This document shows positions 37,568 through 50,203 of a stretch of 64,000 bases of DNA, one piece after another. Position numbers and translations under genes: made by a program. The notes under the pieces are model-generated. The model was not told where the DNA came from. It made no database searches and saw nothing but the letters and a program-made list of their open reading frames with translations. Origin of the DNA: Deltaproteobacteria bacterium (GTDB lineage: Bacteria > Desulfobacterota > DSM-4660 > Desulfatiglandales > Desulfatiglandaceae); contig JAIPDI010000022.1 in the NCBI GenBank assembly GCA_021737785.1, positions 22,625 through 86,624 on the forward strand, written 5' to 3'. How positions within the stretch are numbered: the first letter of the stretch is position 1; each line of letters opens with the position of its first letter.

Positions 37568-38114
37568 GATACTTCTCCTGCCCCTCCTGATAGAGGTCGT
37601 TTCCGAGGGTGTCATTAACCACCACAACCGGGAGCTTTTCCACTTTCAGTTCCCGAATGGCCTCCGGCCCCAACTCATCATAGGCCACGACCCGGGCCGC
37701 CTTGACGGCCTTTGCCATGAGGGCGCCTGCGCCGCCGATGGCGGCCATGTAAACGGCCTTGTGCCGTATCATGGCGTCCTTGACCGCTTTTGAACGTTTG
37801 CCCTTGCCGATCATCCCCTTGAGACCCAGTTCCAGGAGCCTGGGTGCAAAAGGGTCCATCCGGTAGCTGGTGGTGGGGCCGGCGGCCCCTATGACCCGGC
37901 CCGGCGGGGCCGGGGACGGGCCTACGTAATAGATGACCTGCCCCTTGATCGGAATAGGGAGTTCTATTCCCGCGTCTATCAGCTCCAGGAGCCTCCGGTG
38001 GGCCGCATCCCTGGCCGTGTAAACGATTCCGGTGATGGTGACGCGGTCCCCGGCCCTGAGGGGGGCGATGTCTTCAACAGACAGCGGCGTGGTCAGGTGA
38101 TATTCCGTATCCAT
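37551..38114 (-). CDS. Class I fumarate hydratase, beta subunit
   Basis: 187 residues from the ATG at 38114 with GGAGAA upstream; the longer frame from 38225 is translated repeat (DAGYWILDTGCWIPG). This is the C-terminal domain of iron-sulfur hydro-lyases: LRAGDRVTITGIVYTARDAAHRR, YYVGPSPAPPGRVIGAAGPTTSYRMD, GMIGKGKRS, YMAAIGGAGALMAK, AYDELGPEAIRELKVEKLPVVV. It pairs with the alpha subunit encoded 91 bp upstream to interconvert fumarate and malate. The tartrate dehydratase family is a close alternative, but the sequence context fits fumarase. Confidence 0.92.
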   Translation of the reverse strand: MDTEYHLTTPLSVEDIAPLRAGDRVTITGIVYTARDAAHRRLLELIDAGIELPIPIKGQVIYYVGPSPAPPGRVIGAAGPTTSYRMDPFAPRLLELGLKGMIGKGKRSKAVKDAMIRHKAVYMAAIGGAGALMAKAVKAARVVAYDELGPEAIRELKVEKLPVVVVNDTLGNDLYQEGQEKYRILDP

Positions 38115-38137
38115 GGCTTCTCCGTGGGCCTTTGATA

Positions 38138-38209
38138 AGGTGAAAGCGCAAAGCTGAAACCATCCCGGTATCCAGCATCCAGTATCCAGTATCCAGTATC
38201 CAGCATCAA
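38138..38209. repeat. STRR-like repeats between the two fumarase genes
   Basis: AAGGTGAAAGCGCAAAGCTGAAAC followed by five near-perfect units of ATCCAGTATCC type. They separate the alpha and beta subunit genes of one operon, where genes normally abut. Confidence 0.75.
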
Positions 38210-39042
38210 AGAACGATCTCCACATGGCGGCTGGCGTGACACTGGATATTGACAGCCAATGGAAGACTGGCGATATGACAGGGCATCATCAGGATATGAA
38301 CGGCCAAGGACGTGATCCTTCCGCCCAGACCCTGGGGTCCGATGCCGGTCCTGTTGATCTCGGTAAGGAGTTCCTGTTCCATCGGATTCAACCGCGGGTC
38401 CGGGTTGGAGGTCCCCAACGGCCGGAGCAGGGACCTCTTGGCCAGGATAGCCGATTGTTCGAAGTTTCCCCCGATGCCCACGCCGATAATGGTCGGCGGG
38501 CAGGGATTGGGCCCCGCCTCGATTACGGTCTGCAAGATGTTTTCCTTGACCCCTTCCCATCCGGCAGCAGGCGGGAGCATGAAAAGGCGGCTCATGTTTT
38601 CGCTCCCCCCGCCCTTGGGAACCACCCAGATTTTCAGGCCGTCTCCAGGGACCAGGTCCAGATGGACAATAATGGGGGTATTGTCGCCGGTATTTTTCCG
38701 GGTAAAGGGATCGCAGACGGATTTTCGAAGAAATCCTTCCTCGTATCCTTTCCGGACCCCGTCTTCAAGGGCCTGGTACAGATCGCCGGTCACCACCGTC
38801 TCCTGGCCCAGTTCCACAAAGAGGACGGCCACGCCGGTATCCTGGCATATGGGGATCTTCTCCGCTTTGGCGATCCGGGCGTTTTTCAGGAGCTTTTTGA
38901 GGATGTCCCTGCCCACCTCGGATTCTTCATGGTCCACTGCCCGCGCCAGGGCCTCCACAACGTCGGCGCCCAATTCAATATTGGCCCGTATACAGGCATC
39001 TCCGACCGCATCCACAACGGTCCGGACGGGTATTTCTCGCAT
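38206..39042 (-). CDS. Class I fumarate hydratase, alpha subunit
   Basis: 278 residues; GGAGG precedes the ATG at 39042. N-terminal domain of class I (4Fe-4S) fumarases: cluster cysteines in PICQDTGVAV, in GPNPCPPTIIGVGIGG and in IQCHASRH; further signatures VCDPFTRKNTGDNTPI and PKGGGSENMSRL. Oxygen-sensitive, typical of anaerobes with an oxidative or reductive C4 pathway. It forms an operon with the beta subunit gene, interrupted only by a repeat tract. Confidence 0.93.
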   Translation of the reverse strand: MREIPVRTVVDAVGDACIRANIELGADVVEALARAVDHEESEVGRDILKKLLKNARIAKAEKIPICQDTGVAVLFVELGQETVVTGDLYQALEDGVRKGYEEGFLRKSVCDPFTRKNTGDNTPIIVHLDLVPGDGLKIWVVPKGGGSENMSRLFMLPPAAGWEGVKENILQTVIEAGPNPCPPTIIGVGIGGNFEQSAILAKRSLLRPLGTSNPDPRLNPMEQELLTEINRTGIGPQGLGGRITSLAVHILMMPCHIASLPLAVNIQCHASRHVEIVL

Positions 39043-39298
39043 GGAAGCCTCCGATCGGGGTTCAAATTTCCTTTGGCAAATCGTGATAAATAGAGTACAT
39101 GTAAGATAAAAAAAAATCGTTTAAAATGCAAACAAATTAGATTTTCGGTCAGGGTGAAGAGGTTTCCTTCTGCCGCGGGGTTCACGCTTCGATTTCCAAC
39201 CGGCCCGGAGACCGGCGGGTTGGAAGCAGATCCCCGGCGTCTCACAGGGAGGCAGGAACAACCGATACCCGGACTTATGCGACGGCAACTCCAAACCG

Positions 39299-40063
39299 AT
39301 GAAAATCCTTCTGACCAACGACGACGGAATCCACGCGCCCGGGCTTCTCGCCCTCTATGATGCCTTGAAGCCGGAGCATGACCTCCATATCGTGGCCCCT
39401 GAAACAGAGATGAGCGCGGTAGGTCACGCCATCACCCTCTCCCTCCCCATCCGGGTTCAGGCGGTCAGGAAGAAGGGCCGCTTTTTCGGCCATGCGGTAA
39501 AGGGCACGCCGGCCGATTGCGTCAAGATCGCGGTGAAGGAACTCATGGACACCCCCCCGGACGTGGTGCTGTCCGGCATCAATGTGGGGGCCAATGTGGG
39601 CGTCAACATCCTCTATTCAGGGACGGTTTCCGCGGCCACCGAAGGGGCGTTCCTGGGCATCAGGTCCGCAGCCATCTCCATCGCCGCCCTGAAAGATCCG
39701 GATTTTAGTTTCGCTGCCCGTTTCAGCCGGGAGATCATCCGATTCATGATGGAAAGCGACTTGAGCAACGGGACCGCCCTGAACGTGAACATCCCTGCAG
39801 TACCCCCTGAAGACATCCGGGGCGTGGTCCTGGCGAGGCAGGGGACTTCCAGGTTCGAGGAGCGGTTTGAGCGGCGGAGCGATCCGAGGGGACATATTTA
39901 CTACTGGCTCATGGGGGAAACATTCATCGAAAACGGCAATCCTAACAACGATTCCGTGGCCCTGAAACAGAACCACATCACCATCACCCCAATCCATTAC
40001 GACCTCACCAGCGAAAGTGAATTAAAAAGGCTGGCGCGGTTCGCTCTGCCCAGGGCATCCTAA
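39299..40063 (+). CDS. surE: 5'/3'-nucleotidase SurE
   Basis: 254 residues. SurE signatures: ILLTNDDGIHAPGLLAL at the start with the metal-binding DD pair, GTPADCVKIA, PPDVVLSGINVGANVG and VNILYSGTVSAATEGAFLG. Hydrolyses nucleoside monophosphates and short polyphosphates in the cytoplasm. No strong Shine-Dalgarno is visible before the ATG. It is divergent from fumarase and convergent with the ArsA-like gene. Confidence 0.95.
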   Translation: MKILLTNDDGIHAPGLLALYDALKPEHDLHIVAPETEMSAVGHAITLSLPIRVQAVRKKGRFFGHAVKGTPADCVKIAVKELMDTPPDVVLSGINVGANVGVNILYSGTVSAATEGAFLGIRSAAISIAALKDPDFSFAARFSREIIRFMMESDLSNGTALNVNIPAVPPEDIRGVVLARQGTSRFEERFERRSDPRGHIYYWLMGETFIENGNPNNDSVALKQNHITITPIHYDLTSESELKRLARFALPRAS

Positions 40064-40277
40064 ACCAGCAGAAGAAGCCCCCCAGGCCGACCTGTTGAGC
40101 CACCGGCTGATCCCCTGTCTGCCCTCCAGAATCCGCTTATTGTTTACCGGCTCACCAGCGGTCTTTCATTTCTCTGCTTTTCCCCCAAATCTCGTCATAT
40201 CCGGCGGAAACGGATGGCCGGAGGGCATCCGCACAATGTGCGATGCGATCCTTCGGAGGCGCCGGCCGGGGAGCCAT

Positions 40278-41192
40278 TCAGCAGAGGTTCAGCTGGTTTT
40301 CCATTTCCTCCTGGTTCGCTTGGAGATAGTGCTGCAAGGCATCCATTCCGATGAGCGGCGTGTCGGATAAGGGGAAGTTGAGCATGGGAATATTGGCAAA
40401 GACGGGATCGATTTGAGCACATGCGTTATTCACGGGTTTCTTGTTATAAACGGTTCGATACAGGGGGACATTGATTTCCTTGAGGGAGTTTAAAATTCGA
40501 AGGGATTCTGCATGCGAAAGCTTGTCCGGGTTCAACACCAGATATACCCGGGTCTTCTCGGGGTTCTCAAATGTTTCCTTCAGCTTCCGATATTGCGCAC
40601 GCTGGGCTTCGATCTTGTTAAGGACCTTGTCCCTTTCGAATTCCTTTGTGAGCAGTTTGATTTTGGTGATCAGGTCTCGCTTTTTAATGATTTCCTGGCG
40701 GAGGGACAAGAGGTGTTCCACCCACACCAGGGAGAGGGAGGGGAGGGCAAAGAACTTCAGCGACAGCGCCGTAGGCGGCATGTCGAAAATCAGGTAGTCC
40801 CACTCGGCATATTTCTTTTGAATATGCTCCAACGCCAGGATGAGCGCGTACTCCTCCAAACCCGGCGAGTGCTTGATGACCCCGAAATATTTTTCAAGGT
40901 TGAAGGCGGTTAAGTAGGAATAGGTCCTGTTGATCTGATGATACACATCCTTCAGGTAGGCGCGAATCCAGGTATCCTGGTCGATTTCAATGGCCAGAAG
41001 GTTGGGGGCGACCTCCATCGGTTTATCGGAAAGGGGACGCTCGAAGATGTCGGCCTGGTTGTGTGCAGGGTCGAGGGAGACCACCACCACACGAAATCCC
41101 TTTTTGGCCAGGAAGGTGGAAAAGAGCGCCGCGGACGTGGACTTCCCCACCCCGCCCTTGCCCATGAAAAACAGATGCTTTGCCCGGTTCAT
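40278..41192 (-). CDS. ArsA/Get3-type ATPase
   Basis: 304 residues; AGGAT precedes the ATG. Deviant Walker A (GKGGVGKSTSAALF), switch I (SLDPAHNQADIF), switch II (YLIFDMPPTALSLKF) and the A-loop region (VYNKKPVN) of the ArsA/Get3 family. Single ATPase domain, no clear CxxC pair as in Get3. There is no ArsB or ArsR nearby, so arsenite export is unlikely. It ends an apparent three-gene operon with a small helical protein (start 4 bp upstream of its own) and a membrane protein, suggesting a membrane-linked chaperone or assembly role. Confidence 0.87.
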   Translation of the reverse strand: MNRAKHLFFMGKGGVGKSTSAALFSTFLAKKGFRVVVVSLDPAHNQADIFERPLSDKPMEVAPNLLAIEIDQDTWIRAYLKDVYHQINRTYSYLTAFNLEKYFGVIKHSPGLEEYALILALEHIQKKYAEWDYLIFDMPPTALSLKFFALPSLSLVWVEHLLSLRQEIIKKRDLITKIKLLTKEFERDKVLNKIEAQRAQYRKLKETFENPEKTRVYLVLNPDKLSHAESLRILNSLKEINVPLYRTVYNKKPVNNACAQIDPVFANIPMLNFPLSDTPLIGMDALQHYLQANQEEMENQLNLC

Positions 41193-41195
41193 TTC

Positions 41196-41486
41196 TTATC
41201 CTATGTCAAAGGCCGAGAAGAGGTGGGAAAGGGGTTGATTTGCGGTGTCCACTTTTTCCATCATCAGGATAAGCTCCTTTTCCATGAAAGGCATCAAGTC
41301 CAGCGAAATCTGCATGGGGGGGGAAGGCATCCCCACGTAGGAGCCCAACACCAGGACACCGAAGATATTCTCAAGCTCTTCCTCTTCGTATTCAATGGTC
41401 TGAACAGCGTTGCTCCGCGCCACCTCATCGGAGATTTTCAGAAACTCGACGAATTTATCCTTCATGCCTTTCAGAATACGAATCAT
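41196..41486 (-). CDS. Small protein of the ArsA-like cluster
   Basis: 96 residues; GAGG precedes the ATG. Sequence starts IRILKGMKDKFVEFLKISDEVA, has an acidic stretch (YEEEELENIF) and a hydrophobic centre (VLVLGSYVGMPSPP, ISLDLMPFMEKELILMMEK). I do not recognise it. It ends 3 bp before the ATPase start and begins 33 bp after the membrane-protein gene, so the three are probably one functional unit. Confidence 0.75.
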   Translation of the reverse strand: MIRILKGMKDKFVEFLKISDEVARSNAVQTIEYEEEELENIFGVLVLGSYVGMPSPPMQISLDLMPFMEKELILMMEKVDTANQPLSHLFSAFDIG

Positions 41487-41519
41487 GACAGCCTCATGGA
41501 ATGAAGACGCGGGCGATCG

Positions 41520-41960
41520 TCATCTCACCCTGAACATGCGGCGCTCGAATTGGATGCGCCTTCCGGAGGGATAGAAGTAGTACACGGCGTACAGAGCCAT
41601 TAAAACCGTCCCTGCGAAATAGAAGCGGGGAAATTCGAAGAGGTAGGCGGGGAGGATCAGATACGGCGTCACCAGGGAGATGTGAATGAGCGTCCGTTCG
41701 AATTTCAACAGCTCTTTTTCAGACACGGTCTTTTCGTCCCGCATCCTGTGGGCGAAGAGGGAACGGTAGAAAATGGGTAAGGCAATTGCAAAGATCACAG
41801 ACAATACAAAGACAACCGGGGCCAGGAACGACAGGCCGCCCACCGGATGGATCGGGGTCCCGGATACCACGTCGAGTGTCTTAATCGCGTACAGCACGGC
41901 CAGGGCCAGTACCGCGGGCAAGAGGACAAAAAAATAGTTTCGCCTGAGTTGGTTTGCCAT
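41520..41960 (-). CDS. Membrane protein of the ArsA-like cluster
   Basis: 146 residues; start at 41960 preceded by GGATTGAG. Four predicted spans: YFFVLLPAVLALAVLYAI, LSFLAPVVFVLSVIFAIALPIF, ISLVTPYLILPAYLFEF, FYFAGTVLMALYAVYYF, with a basic C-terminus (GRRIQFERRMFRVR). No named family. First gene of the unit that ends with the ArsA-like ATPase. Confidence 0.75.
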   Translation of the reverse strand: MANQLRRNYFFVLLPAVLALAVLYAIKTLDVVSGTPIHPVGGLSFLAPVVFVLSVIFAIALPIFYRSLFAHRMRDEKTVSEKELLKFERTLIHISLVTPYLILPAYLFEFPRFYFAGTVLMALYAVYYFYPSGRRIQFERRMFRVR

Positions 41961-42016
41961 ATCTCAATCCGTCCCGCGCTGGAATGCTCGGCTGGGAGAA
42001 AGGGGGCGGATCGTCT

Positions 42017-42147
42017 GGGCAGGGTGTTGAAAACCCTCTGCCCGCAAACCTTCGCCCGTCCGGGAGGGCTCGAAGGGACCTCGAACCCCCGGCTTCGGCA
42101 GGCGGGATGAAATGGCGGAGGTACCGCCTCCAGACGGTACCTCCGCC
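42017..42147. terminator. Pair of strong hairpins after cstA
   Basis: GGCGGAGGTACCG pairs with CGGTACCTCCGCC (42114-42147, 13-bp stem), and GGGCAG...CTGCCC with GGGT/ACCC forms a second (42017-42043). On the minus strand the first is followed by ATTTCATC, a weak U-tract. They probably end the cstA transcript, separating it from the ArsA-like operon. Confidence 0.5.
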
Positions 42148-42153
42148 GCGTCG

Positions 42154-43902
42154 TTACGCCGCCGGTACGGTTTCTGGTTGTTCAGGTGGTTTTCCGAGCA
42201 TTCGGAAAAATTTGATCACGCCCTCCACAACGATCCAGATGGCGATGAAGAGAATGACGACATTGATCACTTGCAGCAATATATTTTGGTCTACACCAAA
42301 TTGTACCTGGTTGATGATAACGGCCCAGATGGTCATAATCGCCATGAACACGGCGGGGATTCCGGCAATCAGCCACTTCAGGCCGCCCTGTTTTTCCAGA
42401 TAGAGGGTGATGATGACCAGGGCAAGGGCCGCCAGGGTTTGATTGACGGCTCCAAACAGCGGCCACAGTTTCAATGCCCCCGATCCACTGGCACCCGCAG
42501 TAAAGGCGAGGATCAGGGCGCTTCCTACCGCGATTGAGGTGGCCATATACCGGCCTGTCAAGAAGTTGAGCCTCAAATCCCCGGCAAGCTCGGCAATGAC
42601 GTACCGTTGGATCCGGGTGGCCGTATCCAGGGTGGTTCCCGCAAAGGAGGCCACGAATACCCCCATGATGGCCAATGCAAAGACTTTCGGAATGCCCATG
42701 GCCACGATCATGTTGGCGGACCCGTCCACAAAAGCGGTGATTTTGGAGCCCAGGCCCGCTGCTGCGGCCCAGGAGGAATAATGGGTGGTCCATGCAGCAA
42801 CGCCGGTCAGGGTTCCGCCCCCTCCCTTGGGCGTGTACCCCATGCCGATGCCGGCGGCCACCGCGATGATCACCAGGGTGGCCAGTGCCCCTTCCATGAG
42901 CATGGAACCATATCCCACGAACAGGGAATCGTTTTCATCCCGCACCTGTTTGGACGAGGTCCCGGATGACACCAGGGAGTGAAATCCGGAGATGGCGCCG
43001 CAGGCGATGGTGATGAACAGGAACGGCCACATGGAGGGCGCTTTGGCCGGCGACATCTGGACGGCCGGCGCCACGATATCAAGTCTGCCGCCAAAGGCGG
43101 AGACCAGGACCCCCAGGACCAGCAACGCCATGGCCACGACCAGCTGGTGGGAGTTGATGAAGTCCCGGGGCTGAAGCAGGGTGGTTACCGGCAGGGTGGA
43201 TGCGATAAAGGCATACGCGAGCAGAATGATGGTCCAGATACCGGTGGGCGGAATCCCCGCAATGGTGGGCATCTTGAACTGGGCCCAGGGCCCGAGGAAG
43301 ACACAGATGTACATCAAGGCCAGGGCGAAGATGGACCAGAGCAGAGGGTTCTTGCCTTTTTTATAAATAAGGTAGCCCAGGTAGATGGCGATGGGAACTT
43401 CGACCCAGACCGCCAGGACCGATTGGGGGTAAATGTTGAACACGATGGCGATCACCAGTCCGAAGATGGCGACGACAATCCACAGTTCCAAAAACACGAT
43501 AAGGAAGAAGAAGATCTTGGTGCGGTTGTTGATGTACTTGGCGGTGTATTCGGAGATGGATTTCCCCTGGTTTCGCATGGAAATGATGAGCGCCCCGAAA
43601 TCATGGACGGCGCCCATGATGATACTGCCGATGAAAACCCACAACAGGGCCGGGAGCCAGCCCCAGATAATGGCGATTGCAGGCCCGACAATCGGGCCGG
43701 TACCCGCAATGGAGGTAAAGTGGTGACCGAAAATGATCTCCTTTTTCGTTGGGACGAAGTCGATGCCGTCCTCATATTCACAGGAAGGTGTTTTGCAGGC
43801 CCCTGAAAGCTGAAAGATTCTCCGGCCAATAAACCGGCCGTACAAATGGTACATAATAATGTAACCTGCAAATGACAATATCATGATCGTTAAAGCACCC
43901 AT
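42154..43902 (-). CDS. cstA: Carbon starvation protein CstA family transporter
   Basis: 582 residues, about fifteen spans. Family signatures: GHHFTSIAGTGPIVGPAIAIIWGWLPALLWV, GAVHDFGALIISMRNQGKS, and SGFHSLVSSGTSSKQ in the middle. CstA-type proteins import peptides or pyruvate. GGAGGAGGGAAC precedes the ATG. A candidate sigma-70 promoter is at 43963-43991. The pyruvate oxidoreductase gene lies 1 kb upstream, which would fit pyruvate uptake followed by oxidation, but this is inference. Confidence 0.95.
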   Translation of the reverse strand: MGALTIMILSFAGYIIMYHLYGRFIGRRIFQLSGACKTPSCEYEDGIDFVPTKKEIIFGHHFTSIAGTGPIVGPAIAIIWGWLPALLWVFIGSIIMGAVHDFGALIISMRNQGKSISEYTAKYINNRTKIFFFLIVFLELWIVVAIFGLVIAIVFNIYPQSVLAVWVEVPIAIYLGYLIYKKGKNPLLWSIFALALMYICVFLGPWAQFKMPTIAGIPPTGIWTIILLAYAFIASTLPVTTLLQPRDFINSHQLVVAMALLVLGVLVSAFGGRLDIVAPAVQMSPAKAPSMWPFLFITIACGAISGFHSLVSSGTSSKQVRDENDSLFVGYGSMLMEGALATLVIIAVAAGIGMGYTPKGGGGTLTGVAAWTTHYSSWAAAAGLGSKITAFVDGSANMIVAMGIPKVFALAIMGVFVASFAGTTLDTATRIQRYVIAELAGDLRLNFLTGRYMATSIAVGSALILAFTAGASGSGALKLWPLFGAVNQTLAALALVIITLYLEKQGGLKWLIAGIPAVFMAIMTIWAVIINQVQFGVDQNILLQVINVVILFIAIWIVVEGVIKFFRMLGKPPEQPETVPAA

Positions 43903-43962
43903 GTTCCCTCCTCCCTTTGTAAAAGGTTAGCCGTTGGTGATAAGAACACGCTCTTTCGAACG

Positions 43963-43991
43963 AAGGTATTTCAACAAATCTTTGGTGTCAA
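43963..43991 (-). promoter_or_regulatory. Candidate sigma-70 promoter of cstA
   Basis: Minus strand TTGACA (43991-43986), 17-base spacer, TACCTT (43968-43963). The -35 is perfect, the -10 poor. About 60 bases upstream of the cstA ATG. Confidence 0.45.
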
Positions 43992-44112
43992 GGAAAATTT
44001 GGCCGTCCGGGGTGCGGGGGGATGGACCCAACTCGTGGGGTTGGGATGGGGGTAAGGTCCGGTAAGGATTTGAAAGGGTTCCTTATTTTTTTGAAGTGCC
44101 CGAGGGGGCGGA

Positions 44113-44571
44113 TCAATTCCCCGACCGTTTACCGGTCATGCTTTGGATGGTTACCCGGATGATGGCGAGTCGATCCACCAGGCGATCGGGATATTGCCCC
44201 GGTCGCCCTGAATAATGTTCCATGATGACATCCAGTGCCCGTCTTTTTTCCTCCGCTCCCTTCAACAGGGATGCGGTTCCATATCCCACAACGCTCTGGT
44301 ACGTCATGGACCAGTCGCAGGGGGTTTCCGCGCGGACCAGGCCACAGCCCGCCTCCAGCTCAAAACAGACCGCGGCGTTCTGTCTGATCATGTCAATCTT
44401 CTTGCCGGCCTGTGCCGTATGGAAATAGAGGCAATCCCCATCAAACCCGAAATTAAGGGGGACGATATAGGGCCGGTTGTCCACCGAGAGCGCGAGCCTG
44501 CAGATATCCGCCTTTCGAATGACCGCCGCTATTTCCGCGCTGTCTTTGATTTCCTTTTCCTTTCTTTCCAT
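44113..44571 (-). CDS. Pyridoxamine 5'-phosphate oxidase-like flavin/heme-binding protein (NimA type)
   Basis: 152 residues from the ATG at 44571, with AGGAT eight bases upstream; the ATG at 44580 is an alternative. Split-barrel FMN-binding fold: IRKADICRLALSVDNRPYIVPLNFGF, DCLYFHTAQAGKKIDMIRQN, AVCFELE, SMTYQSVVGYGTASLL, RALDVIMEHYSG. This matches the COG3467 group, which includes 5-nitroimidazole-resistance Nim proteins. It likely binds a flavin or heme; the real substrate is unknown. Confidence 0.85.
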   Translation of the reverse strand: MERKEKEIKDSAEIAAVIRKADICRLALSVDNRPYIVPLNFGFDGDCLYFHTAQAGKKIDMIRQNAAVCFELEAGCGLVRAETPCDWSMTYQSVVGYGTASLLKGAEEKRRALDVIMEHYSGRPGQYPDRLVDRLAIIRVTIQSMTGKRSGN

Positions 44572-44907
44572 CTTCTTCATCCTGACCCGGACAAACCGGA
44601 AGCAAAAATATCCCTCACACAAAGGCGCAACGTCACGAAGGGGTAGTCCCCCGGGCAAACCAACAGAAAAAGGCCCCTGAAAAAGAGGCCCTTTTCTCAC
44701 CTGAAACGTTCTATGGTCATCATTTAGTACCCGAACGAAAAACTCTTAAATTCGAGTAAGCGCAAATAAATGGTCAGCTCTATTGAGCTTAAATTTATTC
44801 GTTCAATCCCGAATTCCTCAATTCCTCAATTCGCAATTGTGCCTGAACAGGATTTTCGTTCAGGCACTGCTAATTATTTTGTCCCAAATGATTTTGCCAA
44901 TGCCGCC
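44572..44907. other. 336-bp gene-free region with a 10-bp hairpin and a repeat tract
   Basis: Contains a short repeat tract (AATTCCTCAATTCCTCAATTCG, within 44814-44836) and the perfect stem GTGCCTGAAC/GTTCAGGCAC (44839-44867). The stem lies just past the stop of the PFOR gene but is not followed by a U-tract on that strand, so whether it terminates is unclear. No ORF worth calling. Confidence 0.55.
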
Positions 44908-48804
<3,897 letters not shown>

Positions 48805-49254
48805 ATGAAAAGAGAATATCCGGAGCATCCACTCGTCGGGGTAGCGGCGGTGGTATTTGATGACGCATCCGTCTGGTTGGCCCGGCGGAATCAGGAGCCG
48901 TCCAGGGGGTTGTGGAGCCTCCCTGGCGGGCTGGTGGAATTGGGGGAAGCCCATCTGGAGGCGCTGGCAAGGGAACTGCGGGAAGAACTCTCCATCTCCA
49001 TGGCCGTCGGCGGGCTGGCGGGCGTCTTTGACAAGATCTTTCGAGATCCGGAAGGCCGGATCCGGTACCATTATGTGGTGGTGGATTATTGGGGATGGAT
49101 CACCCGCGGCCGGCCGACCCCTGCATCGGATGTGAGCGAAGTTCGCAAGATCCCCCTGGATCAACTTGATGGATTTGGGCTCGACCCGGAACTGTTGCTG
49201 ACCGTTCGAACCGCTGAAACAGCCTGGAGGAATCGGATACGGGGCGCCGGATAG
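48805..49254 (+). CDS. Nudix hydrolase
   Basis: 149 residues from the ATG at 48805 (AAAGAGA upstream); a TTG at 48781 is less likely. The Nudix box is complete: GGLVELGEAHLEALARELREEL (shown here in two parts, GGLVELGEAHLE and ALARELREEL), with the metal-binding RELREE. The start LVGVAAVVFDDASVWLARR resembles ADP-ribose or (d)NTP pyrophosphatases. Substrate not determinable. Its 3' end is followed by short tandem repeats. Confidence 0.9.
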   Translation: MKREYPEHPLVGVAAVVFDDASVWLARRNQEPSRGLWSLPGGLVELGEAHLEALARELREELSISMAVGGLAGVFDKIFRDPEGRIRYHYVVVDYWGWITRGRPTPASDVSEVRKIPLDQLDGFGLDPELLLTVRTAETAWRNRIRGAG

Positions 49255-49308
49255 CGGATGCTGGATAATGGATACCCCCTGCTCCCTGCCCCAAGCTCCC
49301 TGCTCAAT
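49246..49308. repeat. STRR-like repeats between Nudix and lepB
   Basis: GCCGGATAGCGGATGCTGGATAATGGATAC next to CTGCTCCCTGCCCCAAGCTCCCTGCTC type units. The tract lies in the convergent gap of two genes. Confidence 0.65.
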
Positions 49309-49313
49309 GTGCC

Positions 49314-49940
49314 TCAATCAATGATATGCAGAAACCGTTTCCAGTGGGGCCATGACCAGTAGATGATAAAGGCCTTCCCCTTGACATCTTTCATGGGGAC
49401 AAATCCCCAGAACCTGCTGTCGTAGCTGTGATTGCGGTTGTCGCCCATGACGAAGAGGTGATCCTCGGGAACCGTGACAGGTCCGAACTGGTTCTTCGCC
49501 CCCTTGTTGATATAACTTTTTCCCTGATCCGAATAATATCCGTGCGCGTCTTTATAAGGCTCTCCATTCAAATAGATGGCGCTGTCCACTATTCTGATTT
49601 CATCGCCGGGGAGGCCGATGACCCGCTTGATAAAATCCTTGCTCCGATCCACCGGATATATGAAAACGATCACATCATCATGCTCGGGTTCGCTGACCGG
49701 GATCAGGGTCTTGTTGATGAACGGGATCTTGACGCCGTACAGAAACTTGTTGACGAGGATATGATCCCCTACCAGAAGGGTCGGCTCCATGGAGCCGGAG
49801 GGGATCTTGAAGGCCTGCACCACAAAGGTGCGGATAAAAAGGGCGAGGATAATAGCAATGACCGCTGCCTCGGCATATTCTCGAAAGGTGCTTTTTTTCT
49901 TCACCATGCCCTTTGCATCACTTTTTTTTGTCGCATTCAC
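49314..49940 (-). CDS. lepB: Signal peptidase I
   Basis: 208 residues. Membrane anchor (AAVIAIILALFIRTFVVQAF), catalytic Ser50 in IPSGSMEPTL, catalytic Lys105 in DFIKRVIGLPGDEI, and box D/E MGDNRNHSYDSRFWG. Removes signal peptides of exported proteins on the outer face of the inner membrane. No good Shine-Dalgarno before the ATG at 49940; an internal ATG at 49907 is possible and would keep every conserved box. Confidence 0.95.
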   Translation of the reverse strand: MNATKKSDAKGMVKKKSTFREYAEAAVIAIILALFIRTFVVQAFKIPSGSMEPTLLVGDHILVNKFLYGVKIPFINKTLIPVSEPEHDDVIVFIYPVDRSKDFIKRVIGLPGDEIRIVDSAIYLNGEPYKDAHGYYSDQGKSYINKGAKNQFGPVTVPEDHLFVMGDNRNHSYDSRFWGFVPMKDVKGKAFIIYWSWPHWKRFLHIID

Positions 49941-50069
49941 GTGTCAATAAAGCCCCCTGAAATTTTTTATCGGAATTTAATCTTTAACCTTCGGGTTTGT
50001 AAAGGGATATTTGAGATTATTCGCACGCCGGCGTCTTGCCGGCAGAATATTCGCCGGCTTCGGAGCCGC

Positions 50070-50107
50070 GGAATTCCGGAATTGAGGATTGAGGAATCAG
50101 GGATTCA
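50070..50107. repeat. Short repeat (GAATTGAGGATTGAGGAATC type)
   Basis: GGAATTCCGGAATTGAGGATTGAGGAATCAGGGATTCAG type tract, related to the inverse tract at 44806-44838. Lies upstream of the TacA-like gene. Confidence 0.55.
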
Positions 50108-50144
50108 GCGTCTAACGAGAATTGCTGGATTCCCCCAAAATGGC

Positions 50145-50173
50145 TTGAAATCGTTTGTCGAATGTACTAACAT
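50145..50173 (+). promoter_or_regulatory. Sigma-70 promoter of the TacAT-like operon
   Basis: TTGAAA (50145-50150), 17-base spacer, TAACAT (50168-50173), followed after ~30 bases by AGGAGGT and the ATG at 50204. Confidence 0.6.
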
Positions 50174-50203
50174 GGGATAAATCCAAAAACAAGGAGGTCA
50201 GTC

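Noticed and set aside
40278..41192. Arsenite efflux ATPase
   Set aside because: No arsB, arsR or arsD nearby, and only one ATPase domain; kept as ArsA/Get3-like of unknown role.
44839..44867. Hairpin as Rho-independent terminator of the PFOR gene
   Set aside because: The stem is perfect, but no U-tract follows on the minus strand, so I list it only as a hairpin.
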